Assembly (NCBI RefSeq): GCF_023195895.1
Contig: NZ_JALPRK010000014.1
Span: 62,001 to 126,000 of the forward strand
Direction: 5' to 3'
Length of the DNA stretch: 64,000 bases
Origin: Paenibacillus mellifer
Lineage (GTDB): Bacteria; Bacillota; Bacilli; Paenibacillales; Paenibacillaceae
The position numbers were made by a program, and so were the translations under genes. Positions 1-8,786 of this stretch are shown piece by piece; positions within the stretch are counted from its first letter, which is position 1, and each line of letters starts with the position of its first letter. Below the pieces are notes generated by a model, which was not told the origin of the DNA, did not search any database, and saw only the letters and a list, made by a program, of their open reading frames with translations.

Positions 1-1890
1 CACTCTGCACCGCATCCTTGACCAAATGCTGGCTTTGGATCGCCCCATTCGCCAGATGGCCGCCGTGCACCGCGCCGGCTTGCAGATGCGTGCTGCCGAC
101 CACCTGCTCGCCCAGCGCCTCAGCACCGACCGCACCGGGTTGAAGATGTTGGCTTGTGATGGAGGCGGGCTGCAGATTCTCGCCGCTGATGCCCTCCTCG
201 GGCAATACCCCGTTTTGCCGTAGCGCAGCCGACAAATGCCCGGCATCAATCGACTCGGCGGCGATATGACGTGAACTTATCTCTGCCTGGCCAAGATGTC
301 GTCCTGTCACACTGCCTTCGGCCAAATGTGCGTTCTGCACCGCCCCTTCAGCCAGATGGCCCGCAGTGACGGCGCCGGCAGCCAATGCCTCAGGCCCAAC
401 GGCGCCTGGGGCCAAGTGCCCGGCGTCCACCGCTTGCGCCGCCAGCTTCGGTCCGGTCACACTGCTCACCGCCAGCTTCGCGGCCGTCACCGCCAGATCG
501 CCGAGCTTATCTGTCGTTACGCTTTCCGGCGAGAGCTTCAAGCTCGTGACCGCATGATCCTGGAGATGCGGCGAGAAGACAACGCCAACGCCCAGGTGCT
601 CCTCCCGTACTGCGCCAGCCCCGATCTGGCTGCGGGTGACGGAGCCCGGCGCCAAATGCCGGCTCTGCACGATGCCCGTTCCCAAATGTTCGGCCGAAAT
701 TTGCTCAGCGCCAATAGCTGCCTCCGTCACCGCGCCTGGCGCGATGGCCCGGGATGTCACGCTGCCCTTAGCCAGTTTGTCGGCCGTGACACTCCCCGGC
801 TGCAGATGATCCGCTGAAACCGCCTCCTCCGCCATGTGATCCGCGGTCACCTCGCCGAACGCCAGCTTCTCCCCGGTCACCGCCGCATTGGCCAGGTGCC
901 ATTCCTGCACCGCATCCGGCACAAGGTGTCCGCTTTGCACCGCCCCTTCGGTCAGATGCTGGCCCGTAACGGCCCCCCGGGCAAGCTGCGACGATTGAAC
1001 GGCGCCTTTTGCCAAATGCCGGGTTTGTACGGCCTCATCGGCGATTTTCCCCGGCAGCACGCTTTGATCGGCGATTTTGGAAGAGGTCACCGCCTGTTCC
1101 ACAATATGCGAAGTGCCCACGGACTGGTCGGCCAACTTCGTGGAGGGGATCGATTTGTCGGCGAGATGCCGTGCTTTAATTTCTCGATCGGCGATATGCT
1201 CCTGCCCGATGCTGCCCGGCTGGACATGCTCGCTGCCTACCGTCCCTGGTGCAAGATGGCGCGACTCGATCACGGCCCCGCTCAAATGAGCCGACGTGAC
1301 GCTCCCCGTTTGCAGTTGTTCTGCACCGACGCTGGACCAGGCCAGCAGTTCCCGACCAATTAAGCCAGGAGCCAAGTGACGCGAGATAATGACCTGATCC
1401 GCTAAATGGCGGCTTTCCACCGTGGCTTCCGCCAATTTGTCCCCCGTCACGGAGCTATCGCGCAGCTTGGACGTTGTCACAGAGGCTTCCCCCAGCTTCG
1501 AGTTATCGACCGCTCCGTTGGCCAAATGCTGAGCATTAACGGCCCCGCTGCGGATTTTATCCCCCGTCACCGCTTGATCCTGCAGCAGGTCGGACGTCAC
1601 GATCCATTCCGATAAATGGCGGCTTTCCACCGCTCCCTCAGCCAGCTTCTCTCCGGTGATGACCCGATCGGCCAGCTTCTCCGGTGTAATACTGCCGTCC
1701 ACCAGCTTCTCCCCGCCGATAGAGTGGTCCCGGATCGTCCGTCCTTCGATCGAGCCGTCCACCAAATGCCCGCCGTTCACCGACGAAGGAGCGATTTTCG
1801 AGGAGGTCACCGCCCGGTCCGCCAGCTTGATGTTCTCCACAGCGTAGTCGGCGATCCAAGCCGTGTCTATCGTCCCCCGCAGGATCCGTG
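1..1890 (-). repeat. Coding 30-bp tandem repeat (about 60 decapeptide units)
   Basis: Diverged 30-bp units run in phase through the edge gene. On the plus strand they appear as recurring GCCAAATG, GCCAGCTT and GTCACCGC words. Conserved positions are a hydrophobic V/I at position 2, H or K at position 6, L/I at 7 and often G at 10. Units differ from each other at most other positions, which suggests old duplication under selection rather than recent slippage. Confidence 0.85.
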
Positions 1891-2254
1891 AAGCGTCGAT
1901 CGTAAACGGGGCGATTTTCTCCCGGGTCACGGCTTCATCAATGATATCGTCCGTGTAAATAATGCCTTGTTCCTGGTTGGGTGCGGTTTTTTCGCTCAAC
2001 AGGTCCTGCAGCGCCCGCGTCCCGTCCATATACTCGTGCTCGGGCTCCGCCTCAATGGTAGTGTTCAAAGTGATATCTTCGCCTTGTTCCGGCAGAACGG
2101 GCGCTGCGGTTTCATGAATCCGAAGCTCCTTCTCCTCGGATTGCGGCGAAATCTTTCGTTCCTCCAACAGCGTTAGTTCGTTGATTTCCGGGTTATCTAC
2201 GAAATAATGCGATTTCCTCGGTCTACTAGGTTTCGCTGGTTTTTGTCTTTTCAA
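1..2254 (-). CDS. Giant decapeptide-repeat surface-type protein, C-terminus beyond window
   Basis: The reading frame is open from a TTG start to the window edge, so about 751 residues are visible and the C-terminus is missing. After about 110 non-repetitive, acidic residues, nearly everything visible is a run of about 60 decapeptides of the type [AS]-V-[TQ]-x-x-[HK]-L-A-x-G, in phase with a 30-bp DNA period and without a frame break. No signal peptide or membrane segment is seen at the N-terminus. The TTG start is chosen because AAAGGAG lies 10 nt upstream; an in-frame ATG 33 bp further upstream (2285-2287) has GGAG directly abutting it, too close to serve. This layout resembles Paenibacillus repeat proteins named for a C-terminal WIAG tail, but that tail would lie outside the window. 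Function unknown; a fibrous surface or spore-coat role is inference. Confidence 0.75.
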   Translation of the reverse strand, partial: MKRQKPAKPSRPRKSHYFVDNPEINELTLLEERKISPQSEEKELRIHETAAPVLPEQGEDITLNTTIEAEPEHEYMDGTRALQDLLSEKTAPNQEQGIIYTDDIIDEAVTREKIAPFTIDASRILRGTIDTAWIADYAVENIKLADRAVTSSKIAPSSVNGGHLVDGSIEGRTIRDHSIGGEKLVDGSITPEKLADRVITGEKLAEGAVESRHLSEWIVTSDLLQDQAVTGDKIRSGAVNAQHLANGAVDNSKLGEASVTTSKLRDSSVTGDKLAEATVESRHLADQVIISRHLAPGLIGRELLAWSSVGAEQLQTGSVTSAHLSGAVIESRHLAPGTVGSEHVQPGSIGQEHIADREIKARHLADKSIPSTKLADQSVGTSHIVEQAVTSSKIADQSVLPGKIADEAVQTRHLAKGAVQSSQLARGAVTGQHLTEGAVQSGHLVPDAVQEWHLANAAVTGEKLAFGEVTADHMAEEAVSADHLQPGSVTADKLAKGSVTSRAIAPGAVTEAAIGAEQISAEHLGTGIVQSRHLAPGSVTRSQIGAGAVREEHLGVGVVFSPHLQDHAVTSLKLSPESVTTDKLGDLAVTAAKLAVSSVTGPKLAAQAVDAGHLAPGAVGPEALAAGAVTAGHLAEGAVQNAHLAEGSVTGRHLGQAEISSRHIAAESIDAGHLSAALRQNGVLPEEGISGENLQPASITSQHLQPGAVGAEALGEQVVGSTHLQAGAVHGGHLANGAIQSQHLVKDAVQS

Positions 2255-2293
2255 GAGCCGCCCTCTCCTTTGCCAAAAGATGATCATCTCCGG

Positions 2294-2321
2294 TATCATA
2301 TGCGGGCGCTTAGGCTCTTGT
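2294..2321 (-). promoter_or_regulatory. SigK-like promoter for the decapeptide-repeat gene
   Basis: Reading toward the repeat gene, CATATGATA (2302-2294) fits the SigK -10 pattern CATANNNTA, and an AC dinucleotide at 2321-2320 lies 17 nt upstream, as in the SigK -35. The match is short, so it is suggestive only. If real it would place the gene in the mother cell late in sporulation. Confidence 0.35.
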
Positions 2322-2483
2322 CACAACGCTTTCGAGGGGGAAATGGCCTCCGGAGACTCGTAAAAAGATGAAATCGTTTCGCCAAATTTCTACCGTTTTT
2401 CGCGAACCGCTGACGCGTTACAATAACCTTGCGCGATAACACGACAGAATCGACCAAGCTGATGACCTGGAGGCAACCCGACC

Positions 2484-3728
2484 ATGGAAACCGACCTTAC
2501 TTTAACTACCACCAAATCTACGAGCGCGAACTCTGCTCCAAACCAACGCCATCGCCGCTCCTTCGCGATCATATTAACCAGTGTGGTGCTGCTCACCTTC
2601 GGCGGGAAGCTGTACGAAATCATTCTTCCGCTGATGATTTACGATATCACCCATTCCTCCGTGGCCATGTCCAGCATGAAAACCGCGGAGCTGCTGCCCA
2701 ATTTCTTCTTTGCCGTCTTCATCGGCGTCTTCGTGGACCGCGTGAACAAGAAACGCTGGGTCCTTTGGATGATCGGGCTCCAGGCCCTTCTGCTCCTGGC
2801 TTTTGCCCTCTTGTTTAGGAGCGGGGTCCATATGCTGCCGGTCTATTATGCGATTGGCTTCCTGCTGATGACGTTGAGTTACGGGTATTTCAACGCTGAG
2901 GTTAGCCTCATCAAGCTCAGCGTCCCGAACCATGAGCTAACGGCCGCCAACGCCAAGCTGAGCTTCGCTGAGACCTTCGTTGGCATTATGGGCCCGGCCT
3001 TGTCCGGCCTGATCCTAATGTTGTCCGACGTCTCCGACGGATTGCTGATCACGGCGACTTGTTACCTGATCTGTATGGGGTTATTTACGAAGTTGAATTT
3101 GAACGTGGAAAAAGAAACCCCGCAGAAGACCAAATTCGCTGCGGAGTTTCTGGAGGGGTGGCGTGCCTTTCGCGCCAATAAATCGCTCATGCTCATGACC
3201 GTATTCGTTGTCTTACTGAACTGTACGTATACCGTGATCAATACCACGGCGATCTACTTCGCCAAGGACGACCTGCAGTTGTCTTCGTCCCTGCTGGCCG
3301 TTGTGCTCTCCGCTTCGGGAGCCGGCGGCCTCGCCGGAAGCCTGCTGTTGAGCCGGCTAAGACAGGCCTGGGGCCTCGGCAAAGTGTTCGGCGTTTCCAT
3401 CCTGCTGAACGCACTTGCTTATTTTCTTCTCTTTTTAGCACATGGGCTTATGATGTTTGTTGCTGCTCTATTCTTATGTGGTTTTGCCGCAACCTTATAC
3501 AGCGTTTCGGTTTACGCGTTCCGTCAAGAGCAGACGCCCGCTCATCTCATGGGCCGGATCACCGGGATTACCGGAACCTGCTTCCGCATCGGTATGCCGA
3601 TCGCGGTATACGCCTCAGGTTGGGTCATCGCCTGGTGGGGAACAGGCGTCATATTTATGGCCAGCGCCTTATGGAATCTGGCAGCCTTGGCCGTTTACGT
3701 ACGAACCCGATTGTGGAAGGTTCATTAA
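2484..3728 (+). CDS. MFS transporter (DHA3-type drug/siderophore exporter-like)
   Basis: A 414-residue major facilitator protein with about 12 hydrophobic segments, beginning after a short polar N-terminus of about 28 residues. A loop carrying VDRVNKKRW near residues 86-94 matches the conserved cytoplasmic loop between helices 2 and 3 of MFS proteins. The overall pattern is closest to DHA3 exporters such as enterobactin exporters and macrolide efflux pumps; the substrate cannot be read from sequence. GGAGG lies 10 nt before the ATG. The gene stands alone, convergent with the GH127 gene 41 bp away. Confidence 0.85.
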   Translation: METDLTLTTTKSTSANSAPNQRHRRSFAIILTSVVLLTFGGKLYEIILPLMIYDITHSSVAMSSMKTAELLPNFFFAVFIGVFVDRVNKKRWVLWMIGLQALLLLAFALLFRSGVHMLPVYYAIGFLLMTLSYGYFNAEVSLIKLSVPNHELTAANAKLSFAETFVGIMGPALSGLILMLSDVSDGLLITATCYLICMGLFTKLNLNVEKETPQKTKFAAEFLEGWRAFRANKSLMLMTVFVVLLNCTYTVINTTAIYFAKDDLQLSSSLLAVVLSASGAGGLAGSLLLSRLRQAWGLGKVFGVSILLNALAYFLLFLAHGLMMFVAALFLCGFAATLYSVSVYAFRQEQTPAHLMGRITGITGTCFRIGMPIAVYASGWVIAWWGTGVIFMASALWNLAALAVYVRTRLWKVH

Positions 3729-3769
3729 CCTTCTGACTGAACTTCATAACGGGCCTGCGCCATATTTCA

Positions 3770-5746
3770 TTAATAACGCTCGCGCACCCACACCGTCATT
3801 TCCCCTTCGCCGCGGTTGGCCCAGGCGTAATACGGGATGAACTTGACCGTCGCCGCCTGCTCCAACAGATGCGCCGACGAGCTGTACAACCCGCCGTCCC
3901 AGTCCGGCCCGGAGAGGCGGATCGCCTCCGCCTGCACGGTGACGAGGCTGCCAAGCAACCCGCCTTCACGTTCGGCGTGAAGCTCCGCCTCGCGCGGCAG
4001 TACCAGCTCATGCAGGTTTGCTCCATTGTCGGCCTGCTCCAGGCAATATACTAGCGGGCCGCGTTGCAATGCCACTTTACCGGCGTTCGCTCGCACAAGC
4101 GGATGGCTGTACATGCGTGTCACTGGCATGGCCAGGTTGAGCTCAACGACATCCCCCGCACACCATTGCCGCTGAAGCCGGATATAACCGTCCTGGAACA
4201 AACCTCCCTCTAGCGCCACGACCTCCCCATTCACTTTGAGGTTCGCTTCCGGGCACCAATCCGGCAATCGCAGCGCGAGCGTAAAGCGGCCTTCCGCTTC
4301 CGGCTCCACTTCGAAACACACCGTTCCGTCCCAAGGATAGTCCGTCGTTTGCGTCAGCTTCACCTTGCCGCTTGCGACTTGAAGTTCGGCTTCCCCGCCG
4401 ATATAAAGATGAGCGTACACCGTGTCCTCCTGGACTGTATAAATGTATTCACCCAAGGAGGCCAGCAGCCGTGCGATGTTTGGCGGGCAGCAGGCGCAAC
4501 CGAACCACTCCTGGCGGACCGGTTTGACATGGTCCACCTTATGATTCGCGCCTCCGCAAGCTTTCGGATCCACCTCCAGCGGATTCACATAGAAGAAATG
4601 CTTGCCGTCCCGGGCCATTCCGCCAACGACTGTATTGTACAAGGCCCGTTCCATGACGTCGGCATATCTCGATTCCGGCGTAATTCGCAGCATCCGCTGG
4701 GCGAAGAAGATCAGCCCAATAGAGGCGCAGGTCTCCGCATACACCGTGTCGTTCGGCAGATCGTAATCGAACGAGAACGCTTCGCCTTGCGGCATCGAGC
4801 CTACCCCGCCGGTAATGTACATCTGTTTGCCGACGATATTGTCCCACAGCTTGCGGCAGGCCGCCAGCAAGGTATCATCCCCCGTCAGCGCTGCCACGTC
4901 GGCCATCCCGGTTAACATGTAGAGCAGTCGAACGGCATGACCTATTGCCGTCTCTTGTTCCCGTACCGGTTGATGCGCCTGATGGTACGCGAGATCGACG
5001 TGCTCTCCGCTCCCAGCCCAGTGCGTTTTGCCACCCCGCCGCTTCAGCTCCTCCTCGAAAAAGAACGGCTGCTGCCCCCGCTGATCGAGGAAATATCGGC
5101 CTAACCGCAAATACCGCTCCTGTCCGGTCGCCTCGTACAGCTTCACGAGTGCCAGCTCGATTTCCTGATGGCCGTCGTAGCCGGCCAGCTTGCCGGGTTC
5201 GGTGCCAAACACGCTGTCGATGTAATCCGCAAACTTCGCGACCACGTCCAGCAGCTTTCTTTTTCCCGTGGCCTGGTAATAGGCGACCCCCGCTTCGATC
5301 AAATGTCCCGCGCAATACAGCTCATGGCATTCCGTCAGGTTCGTCCAGCGCTTGTCCGGCTCCTTCAGGATAAAATACGTATTCAAATACCCGTCTTCCC
5401 GCTGGGCCATGGCGATGGTATCGATCAACCCGTCGGCAATGGCTGCCAGCTCCGGGTTTGCATCCGCTTCCAATAAATAAGCCGCCGCTTCCAACCATTT
5501 GGCCAAGTCGCTGTCCTGGAATACCAGTCCGTAAAATTCACCTTGCTCCAAACCTGCAGCGATTTGAAAATTACGCACCGCGCCGCTGGGTTCCGCACCT
5601 TCCACCCGGTCGTTCAACGCCTCCCATTGATAGGGAACGACCACATCCTTAACCAATTCGATATAGTAACTCCAGAAATCGTCGCGGATCCGTACCTGAT
5701 TCAGCGCAATCCGCTCGGAACGCGGCATTTGCCCGGCCATGTTCAT
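3770..5746 (-). CDS. GH127 beta-L-arabinofuranosidase
   Basis: About 658 residues, the usual size for GH127 (formerly DUF1680), enzymes that release beta-L-arabinofuranose from arabinan or glycoprotein side chains. An AETCASIG motif (E338, C340) and a CACCPPN motif (about residues 417-423) supply the glutamate and cysteines that bind zinc and act as nucleophile in the characterised bifidobacterial enzyme HypBA1. No signal peptide, so it is probably cytosolic and acts on imported oligosaccharides. The ATG at 5746 is preferred over upstream in-frame starts because GGAGG sits 10 nt before it. It is divergent from an AraC regulator that probably controls it. Confidence 0.9.
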   Translation of the reverse strand: MNMAGQMPRSERIALNQVRIRDDFWSYYIELVKDVVVPYQWEALNDRVEGAEPSGAVRNFQIAAGLEQGEFYGLVFQDSDLAKWLEAAAYLLEADANPELAAIADGLIDTIAMAQREDGYLNTYFILKEPDKRWTNLTECHELYCAGHLIEAGVAYYQATGKRKLLDVVAKFADYIDSVFGTEPGKLAGYDGHQEIELALVKLYEATGQERYLRLGRYFLDQRGQQPFFFEEELKRRGGKTHWAGSGEHVDLAYHQAHQPVREQETAIGHAVRLLYMLTGMADVAALTGDDTLLAACRKLWDNIVGKQMYITGGVGSMPQGEAFSFDYDLPNDTVYAETCASIGLIFFAQRMLRITPESRYADVMERALYNTVVGGMARDGKHFFYVNPLEVDPKACGGANHKVDHVKPVRQEWFGCACCPPNIARLLASLGEYIYTVQEDTVYAHLYIGGEAELQVASGKVKLTQTTDYPWDGTVCFEVEPEAEGRFTLALRLPDWCPEANLKVNGEVVALEGGLFQDGYIRLQRQWCAGDVVELNLAMPVTRMYSHPLVRANAGKVALQRGPLVYCLEQADNGANLHELVLPREAELHAEREGGLLGSLVTVQAEAIRLSGPDWDGGLYSSSAHLLEQAATVKFIPYYAWANRGEGEMTVWVRERY

Positions 5747-5878
5747 CGCAAAGCGTCCTCCTCTTTTTTGAAAAATCATACTGACAAATCTCATTTTATC
5801 TCATATATTTAGATCAAAATACGAATGCCAGCAACCTCAAAGTTATAATATTTCACACTCAAAATGGAGGTGATGAGC

Positions 5879-6766
5879 TTGTCCAAACCAACGGAGCTGG
5901 TGCAGCTTACGGCCCCGCCTCTGCCCTATTTTCTTGAGTGCGGACATACCGTGTATCAGCCGGGAGACGAGCACCCCAATCGGCGGAATATCGGCATTTT
6001 CGATTGGATTGTGGTGGAATCCGGGACGTTATTCATCGGCGAAGCCGTTCAAGCTTGGAGCCTGGGGGCAGGTCAATCCCTGCTGTTGCTGCCCGATCGA
6101 CATCATTATGCGGTGAAGCCGTGCGAGGAACCTACGTCTTTTTATTGGCTGCATTTCCACACGGTTTGCGCGTGGCAGCAGCTCCCGGCGGAGGAAGCGG
6201 ACCACCGCTATCCCGATGCGGACGAGCATTACGGCCGCTTCCTGGCTTCGCCTTATTCCCTGCAGTTGCCGAAGGCGTGGGATCTCCCGTCTCCGGATCA
6301 AACGTTCCGTTTGTTCCGGCAATTACTGGACAGCCTGGGGGAACGCCAGTCCCGGGCGTTCTGGATACGACAGCAGCGGTTCGAGGAGCTGCTTCACGCG
6401 ATGGACTTAAGGCAGCTGGAGTCACACGCCTCGCCGGTGGTTGTCGTTGCAGAAAAGGCCGAAGCCTACATTAAGAATAATTACCGCTCGGAGCTGAACA
6501 GCGGGCAAATGGCCGGCGCATTGCATTACCACTATAATTACATCACCCGCTGTATGAAGCAGGTATACGGCATGACCCCCAACGACTATTTGCTCCATTA
6601 TCGGCTGGAACAGGCCAAGCTGCTGCTGCTTAAGACGGAATGGCCGATCGCCGACATCGCCGTCTACATCGGCTTCAACAGCACGCCGTATTTCTCGAAC
6701 CGGTTTGCGCTCAAAAATGGCTGCTCGCCCCGCGCGTTCCGTAAGCAATATATAGTGACGGAGTGA
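5879..6766 (+). CDS. AraC family transcriptional regulator
   Basis: About 295 residues. The N-terminal 160 residues form a cupin-like sensor part (H-x-V-Y-Q-P-G-D-E-H near the start, then a W-L-H-F-H strand). The C-terminal 100 residues hold the two helix-turn-helix motifs of AraC proteins, with IADIAVYIGFNSTPYFSNRF as the second helix region and SPRAFRKQY at the end. TTG at 5879 is the likely start, 8 nt after GGAGG; an ATG at 5864 is in frame but overlaps that site. Divergent from the GH127 gene, so it probably activates it in response to arabinose-containing sugars (inference). Confidence 0.85.
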   Translation: MSKPTELVQLTAPPLPYFLECGHTVYQPGDEHPNRRNIGIFDWIVVESGTLFIGEAVQAWSLGAGQSLLLLPDRHHYAVKPCEEPTSFYWLHFHTVCAWQQLPAEEADHRYPDADEHYGRFLASPYSLQLPKAWDLPSPDQTFRLFRQLLDSLGERQSRAFWIRQQRFEELLHAMDLRQLESHASPVVVVAEKAEAYIKNNYRSELNSGQMAGALHYHYNYITRCMKQVYGMTPNDYLLHYRLEQAKLLLLKTEWPIADIAVYIGFNSTPYFSNRFALKNGCSPRAFRKQYIVTE

Positions 6767-6852
6767 CTGGTGTGCGGTTGGTTTGCGGCCAGCCACTTCC
6801 AGCGTGGATCCCTTTTGCTGCTCCCCGCCTGTCGCTGCTGAAGTCCTTCCTG

Positions 6853-7031
6853 AAATGTTGCATTTCCTGCAATATTTAGTGACTACAGCGCCTCGCACCC
6901 GCAAATTGTTGCATTTCGTGCAGCATTTTCGGGCATTATCTCCTGCGGCGGGTGAAAATGTTGCACTTTATGCAATACTTTGGCCTAAGCGCCTAAACTC
7001 AAGAGGGAATGTTGCACAAAATGCAACATTT
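6853..7031 (+). repeat. Intergenic array A: four TGTTGCA dyads at 51-52 bp spacing
   Basis: Four near-palindromes built on TGTTGCA, five bases, TGCAACA begin at 6856, 6907, 6959 and 7010, that is 51, 52 and 51 bp apart. The fourth is almost perfect (TGTTGCACAAAATGCAACA). Spacers of about 26 bp differ but two share GCGCCT. The array fills most of the 297-bp gap between the AraC gene and the lipoprotein gene, which converge on it. The alternating 51/52 step breaks any reading frame, so it is unlikely to be coding. Confidence 0.8.
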
Positions 7032-7063
7032 CTGCTCCTTTGCTGTTATTAGTTCTAGTGGTG

Positions 7064-7981
7064 TCAATCCGTTGCCACCACGGTGTTGATGGAGGCAAAC
7101 GCCAGCGGACCAAAGCCTTCCGAGGCTTCACCTTGCGGCGAATTGAGCAGGAAAGCAAATCCTTGCCCATCTACGTTCTTGACGATGTATTCCTGGGTTA
7201 CTCCGTCACCCTGGGCGAATAGAAACAGCTCGGCATCACGCATCGTTGCGTAAATTTGGTCGCCGGACAACTGCTCGACTTTGCCGATCTTGGACAAATC
7301 GCTTTTGGCCGCCTTCGCCAGCTCCTCAACATCGTAACCGGAAGGCAGCTTAGTGATCACGACATGATATGCCGAGTCATAGTTCATCATGAGTTTGTTG
7401 GTTTCAGCATCAAAAGAGAAGATGTCGAACATATAAAATGCGTAGCCCTCCCCCTTTGCCAAAGTGGCGGTTCGCGTCTCCTTCATCCCTTCCAGCTCGA
7501 CCTCGAGCGTTTTCTCAGCCGGCAGCTCCAACGTCGATTTGGCGGGAGCCAGCTCCAGCTTCGTCAACACCAGCTGTTTCAGCGTAGCATCGCCTTCCAC
7601 TGCCCGTTCCACGTATTCGATAGACACGGGCGTCCCTTGCTCCAGGTTTTGCGCCATCGCACCTAAGGTTTCATCCAATTGAAAAGCGGTTGGCGTCCCA
7701 TCGAGCTCAATCTCCGCTGAATGGTTGTCAATCAACCCGACGAATGTGCCCTTCCCCTGCTTCGTTTCGCCTGCCGTGTTATCCGGCGTATCGTTCGAAG
7801 GATCCGTTTGGCCGCCATTGTTGCCTGGCGCCGGTTGATTCTCGTTCGTTTCACCCCCTGCATTTGGCCCCGCTTTAGAACCGTTCCCGGCGCAAGCTGT
7901 CAGCGACAGGGCCAGCAGAATGACACCTAACCAACCCGCAGTTTTCTTCCATCTATCCTTCTTTAAACTCATATTATGCAA
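7064..7981 (-). CDS. Lipoprotein of unknown function
   Basis: About 305 residues with a type II signal peptide: basic KKDRWKK, a hydrophobic stretch and the lipobox LTACAG, so a diacylglyceryl-cysteine lipoprotein on the outer face of the membrane. A linker rich in G, N, T and P follows (to about residue 75), then a globular part with no motif I recognise. Start uncertain: TTG at 7981 lies 6 nt after GGGGGTG and is preferred; ATG at 7972 lacks a well-spaced ribosome site. It stands alone, convergent with the AraC gene across array A. Confidence 0.7.
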   Translation of the reverse strand: MHNMSLKKDRWKKTAGWLGVILLALSLTACAGNGSKAGPNAGGETNENQPAPGNNGGQTDPSNDTPDNTAGETKQGKGTFVGLIDNHSAEIELDGTPTAFQLDETLGAMAQNLEQGTPVSIEYVERAVEGDATLKQLVLTKLELAPAKSTLELPAEKTLEVELEGMKETRTATLAKGEGYAFYMFDIFSFDAETNKLMMNYDSAYHVVITKLPSGYDVEELAKAAKSDLSKIGKVEQLSGDQIYATMRDAELFLFAQGDGVTQEYIVKNVDGQGFAFLLNSPQGEASEGFGPLAFASINTVVATD

Positions 7982-8133
7982 TATCAACACCCCCATACAT
8001 ACAGACGGCTATATCCTCTAAAAAGTTGCCATCGCAAGGTAATTTCTACAGATTCCACATCCCGGCAACGAGCGCACAAAAAAGGCGAGGCCTCCCCTAA
8101 GGTGCCCCGCCTCTTCCTACTCCTTATTCCAGC

Positions 8134-8574
8134 TTACTGTTCCCCAGCTTCTTCTCTCGTGCCCCGAGCCGCTAACAAGAACACAACGATTAACACGAAG
8201 GCGAGCAGCGCCATGAACGGGATCGTAATAAATCCGAACCAGCCTTGACCCAGGTAATCTACGTTGCACGGCACGCCTATTTTGCAGGGAAGAAGTTTGG
8301 CAAGTGCAGGGATCTTTTGCTCACTGTAGTGATAGATGGAGATTAATCCGCCGATGACGCTTAACGGAAGCACGTACGGGATGATCTGGCGGTCGTTCTT
8401 GTATGCCGCGATCCCCAGCAAAATGACCTGCGGGTACATAAATATCCGCTGAAACCAGCACAGCCGGCACGGCTCATAATGCAGCACTTCGCTTAAATAC
8501 AGGCTGCCCGCCGTCGCGACCAGCGCGACCAACCAGGCGAGGTAGATGCCGTAGTCTCTCAGAAACCCCCGCAC
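8134..8574 (-). CDS. bdbC: Disulfide bond formation protein, DsbB/BdbC family
   Basis: About 146 residues with four membrane segments. It carries the two DsbB cysteine pairs: CRLC in the first extracytoplasmic loop and a second pair in the loop after helix 3 (LPCKIG...PCN). DsbB-type quinone reductases re-oxidise a DsbA-type thiol oxidase, here encoded next upstream. GTG at 8574, 7 nt after GGGAGG, is favoured over ATG at 8580, which is only 1-2 nt from it. Same strand as the DsbA-like gene, but a repeat element separates the two. Confidence 0.88.
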   Translation of the reverse strand: MRGFLRDYGIYLAWLVALVATAGSLYLSEVLHYEPCRLCWFQRIFMYPQVILLGIAAYKNDRQIIPYVLPLSVIGGLISIYHYSEQKIPALAKLLPCKIGVPCNVDYLGQGWFGFITIPFMALLAFVLIVVFLLAARGTREEAGEQ

Positions 8575-8594
8575 TCCCATCCCTCCCTTTATAA

Positions 8595-8780
8595 GGTAGT
8601 TGAAAAAGTCCTCTTTCGATCACGAAGCGGATTCGTAGAAGAACATTCGGCGGCGAATCTTGAATTCACCCGGGACAAGCGTATGCTTCCGATGTATGTT
8701 TCCTACGGAAACATTTCAGTTGCTCACGTACCCAATACGTACGCTCCGCTACTCAGCCCCTAGCTTCATTCAACCTTCGC
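8595..8780 (+). repeat. Dispersed inverted-repeat element, copy 1 (long form)
   Basis: The stretch begins AGGTAGTTGAAAAAGTC and contains TTCGATCACGAAG, CGAATCTTGAATTCA, GTTGCTCACGTA and CTACTCAG...CTAGCTTCATTCAACC. The same words occur in the same order in the reverse complement of the element at 40.8 kb. Its right terminal inverted repeat is not recognisable; the copy runs into the 3' end of the neighbouring DsbA-like gene. It fills the gap between the two thiol-oxidation genes. Confidence 0.75.
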
Positions 8781-8786
8781 TCATAT

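Noticed and set aside
296-1363. Plus-strand open frames of 173 and 175 codons with periodic composition
   Set aside because: They mirror the 30-bp repeats of the minus-strand protein, have no ribosome sites and end at random; the minus frame is continuous over the whole stretch.
6853-7031. Arrays A, B and C as CRISPR arrays
   Set aside because: Repeats are only four, imperfect and palindromic, partly inverted in B; no cas genes are present.
6783-7052. 89-codon frame over array A containing LHFVQHF-like words
   Set aside because: The 51/52-bp steps shift frame between units and there is no ribosome site; it is the translation of palindromic repeats.
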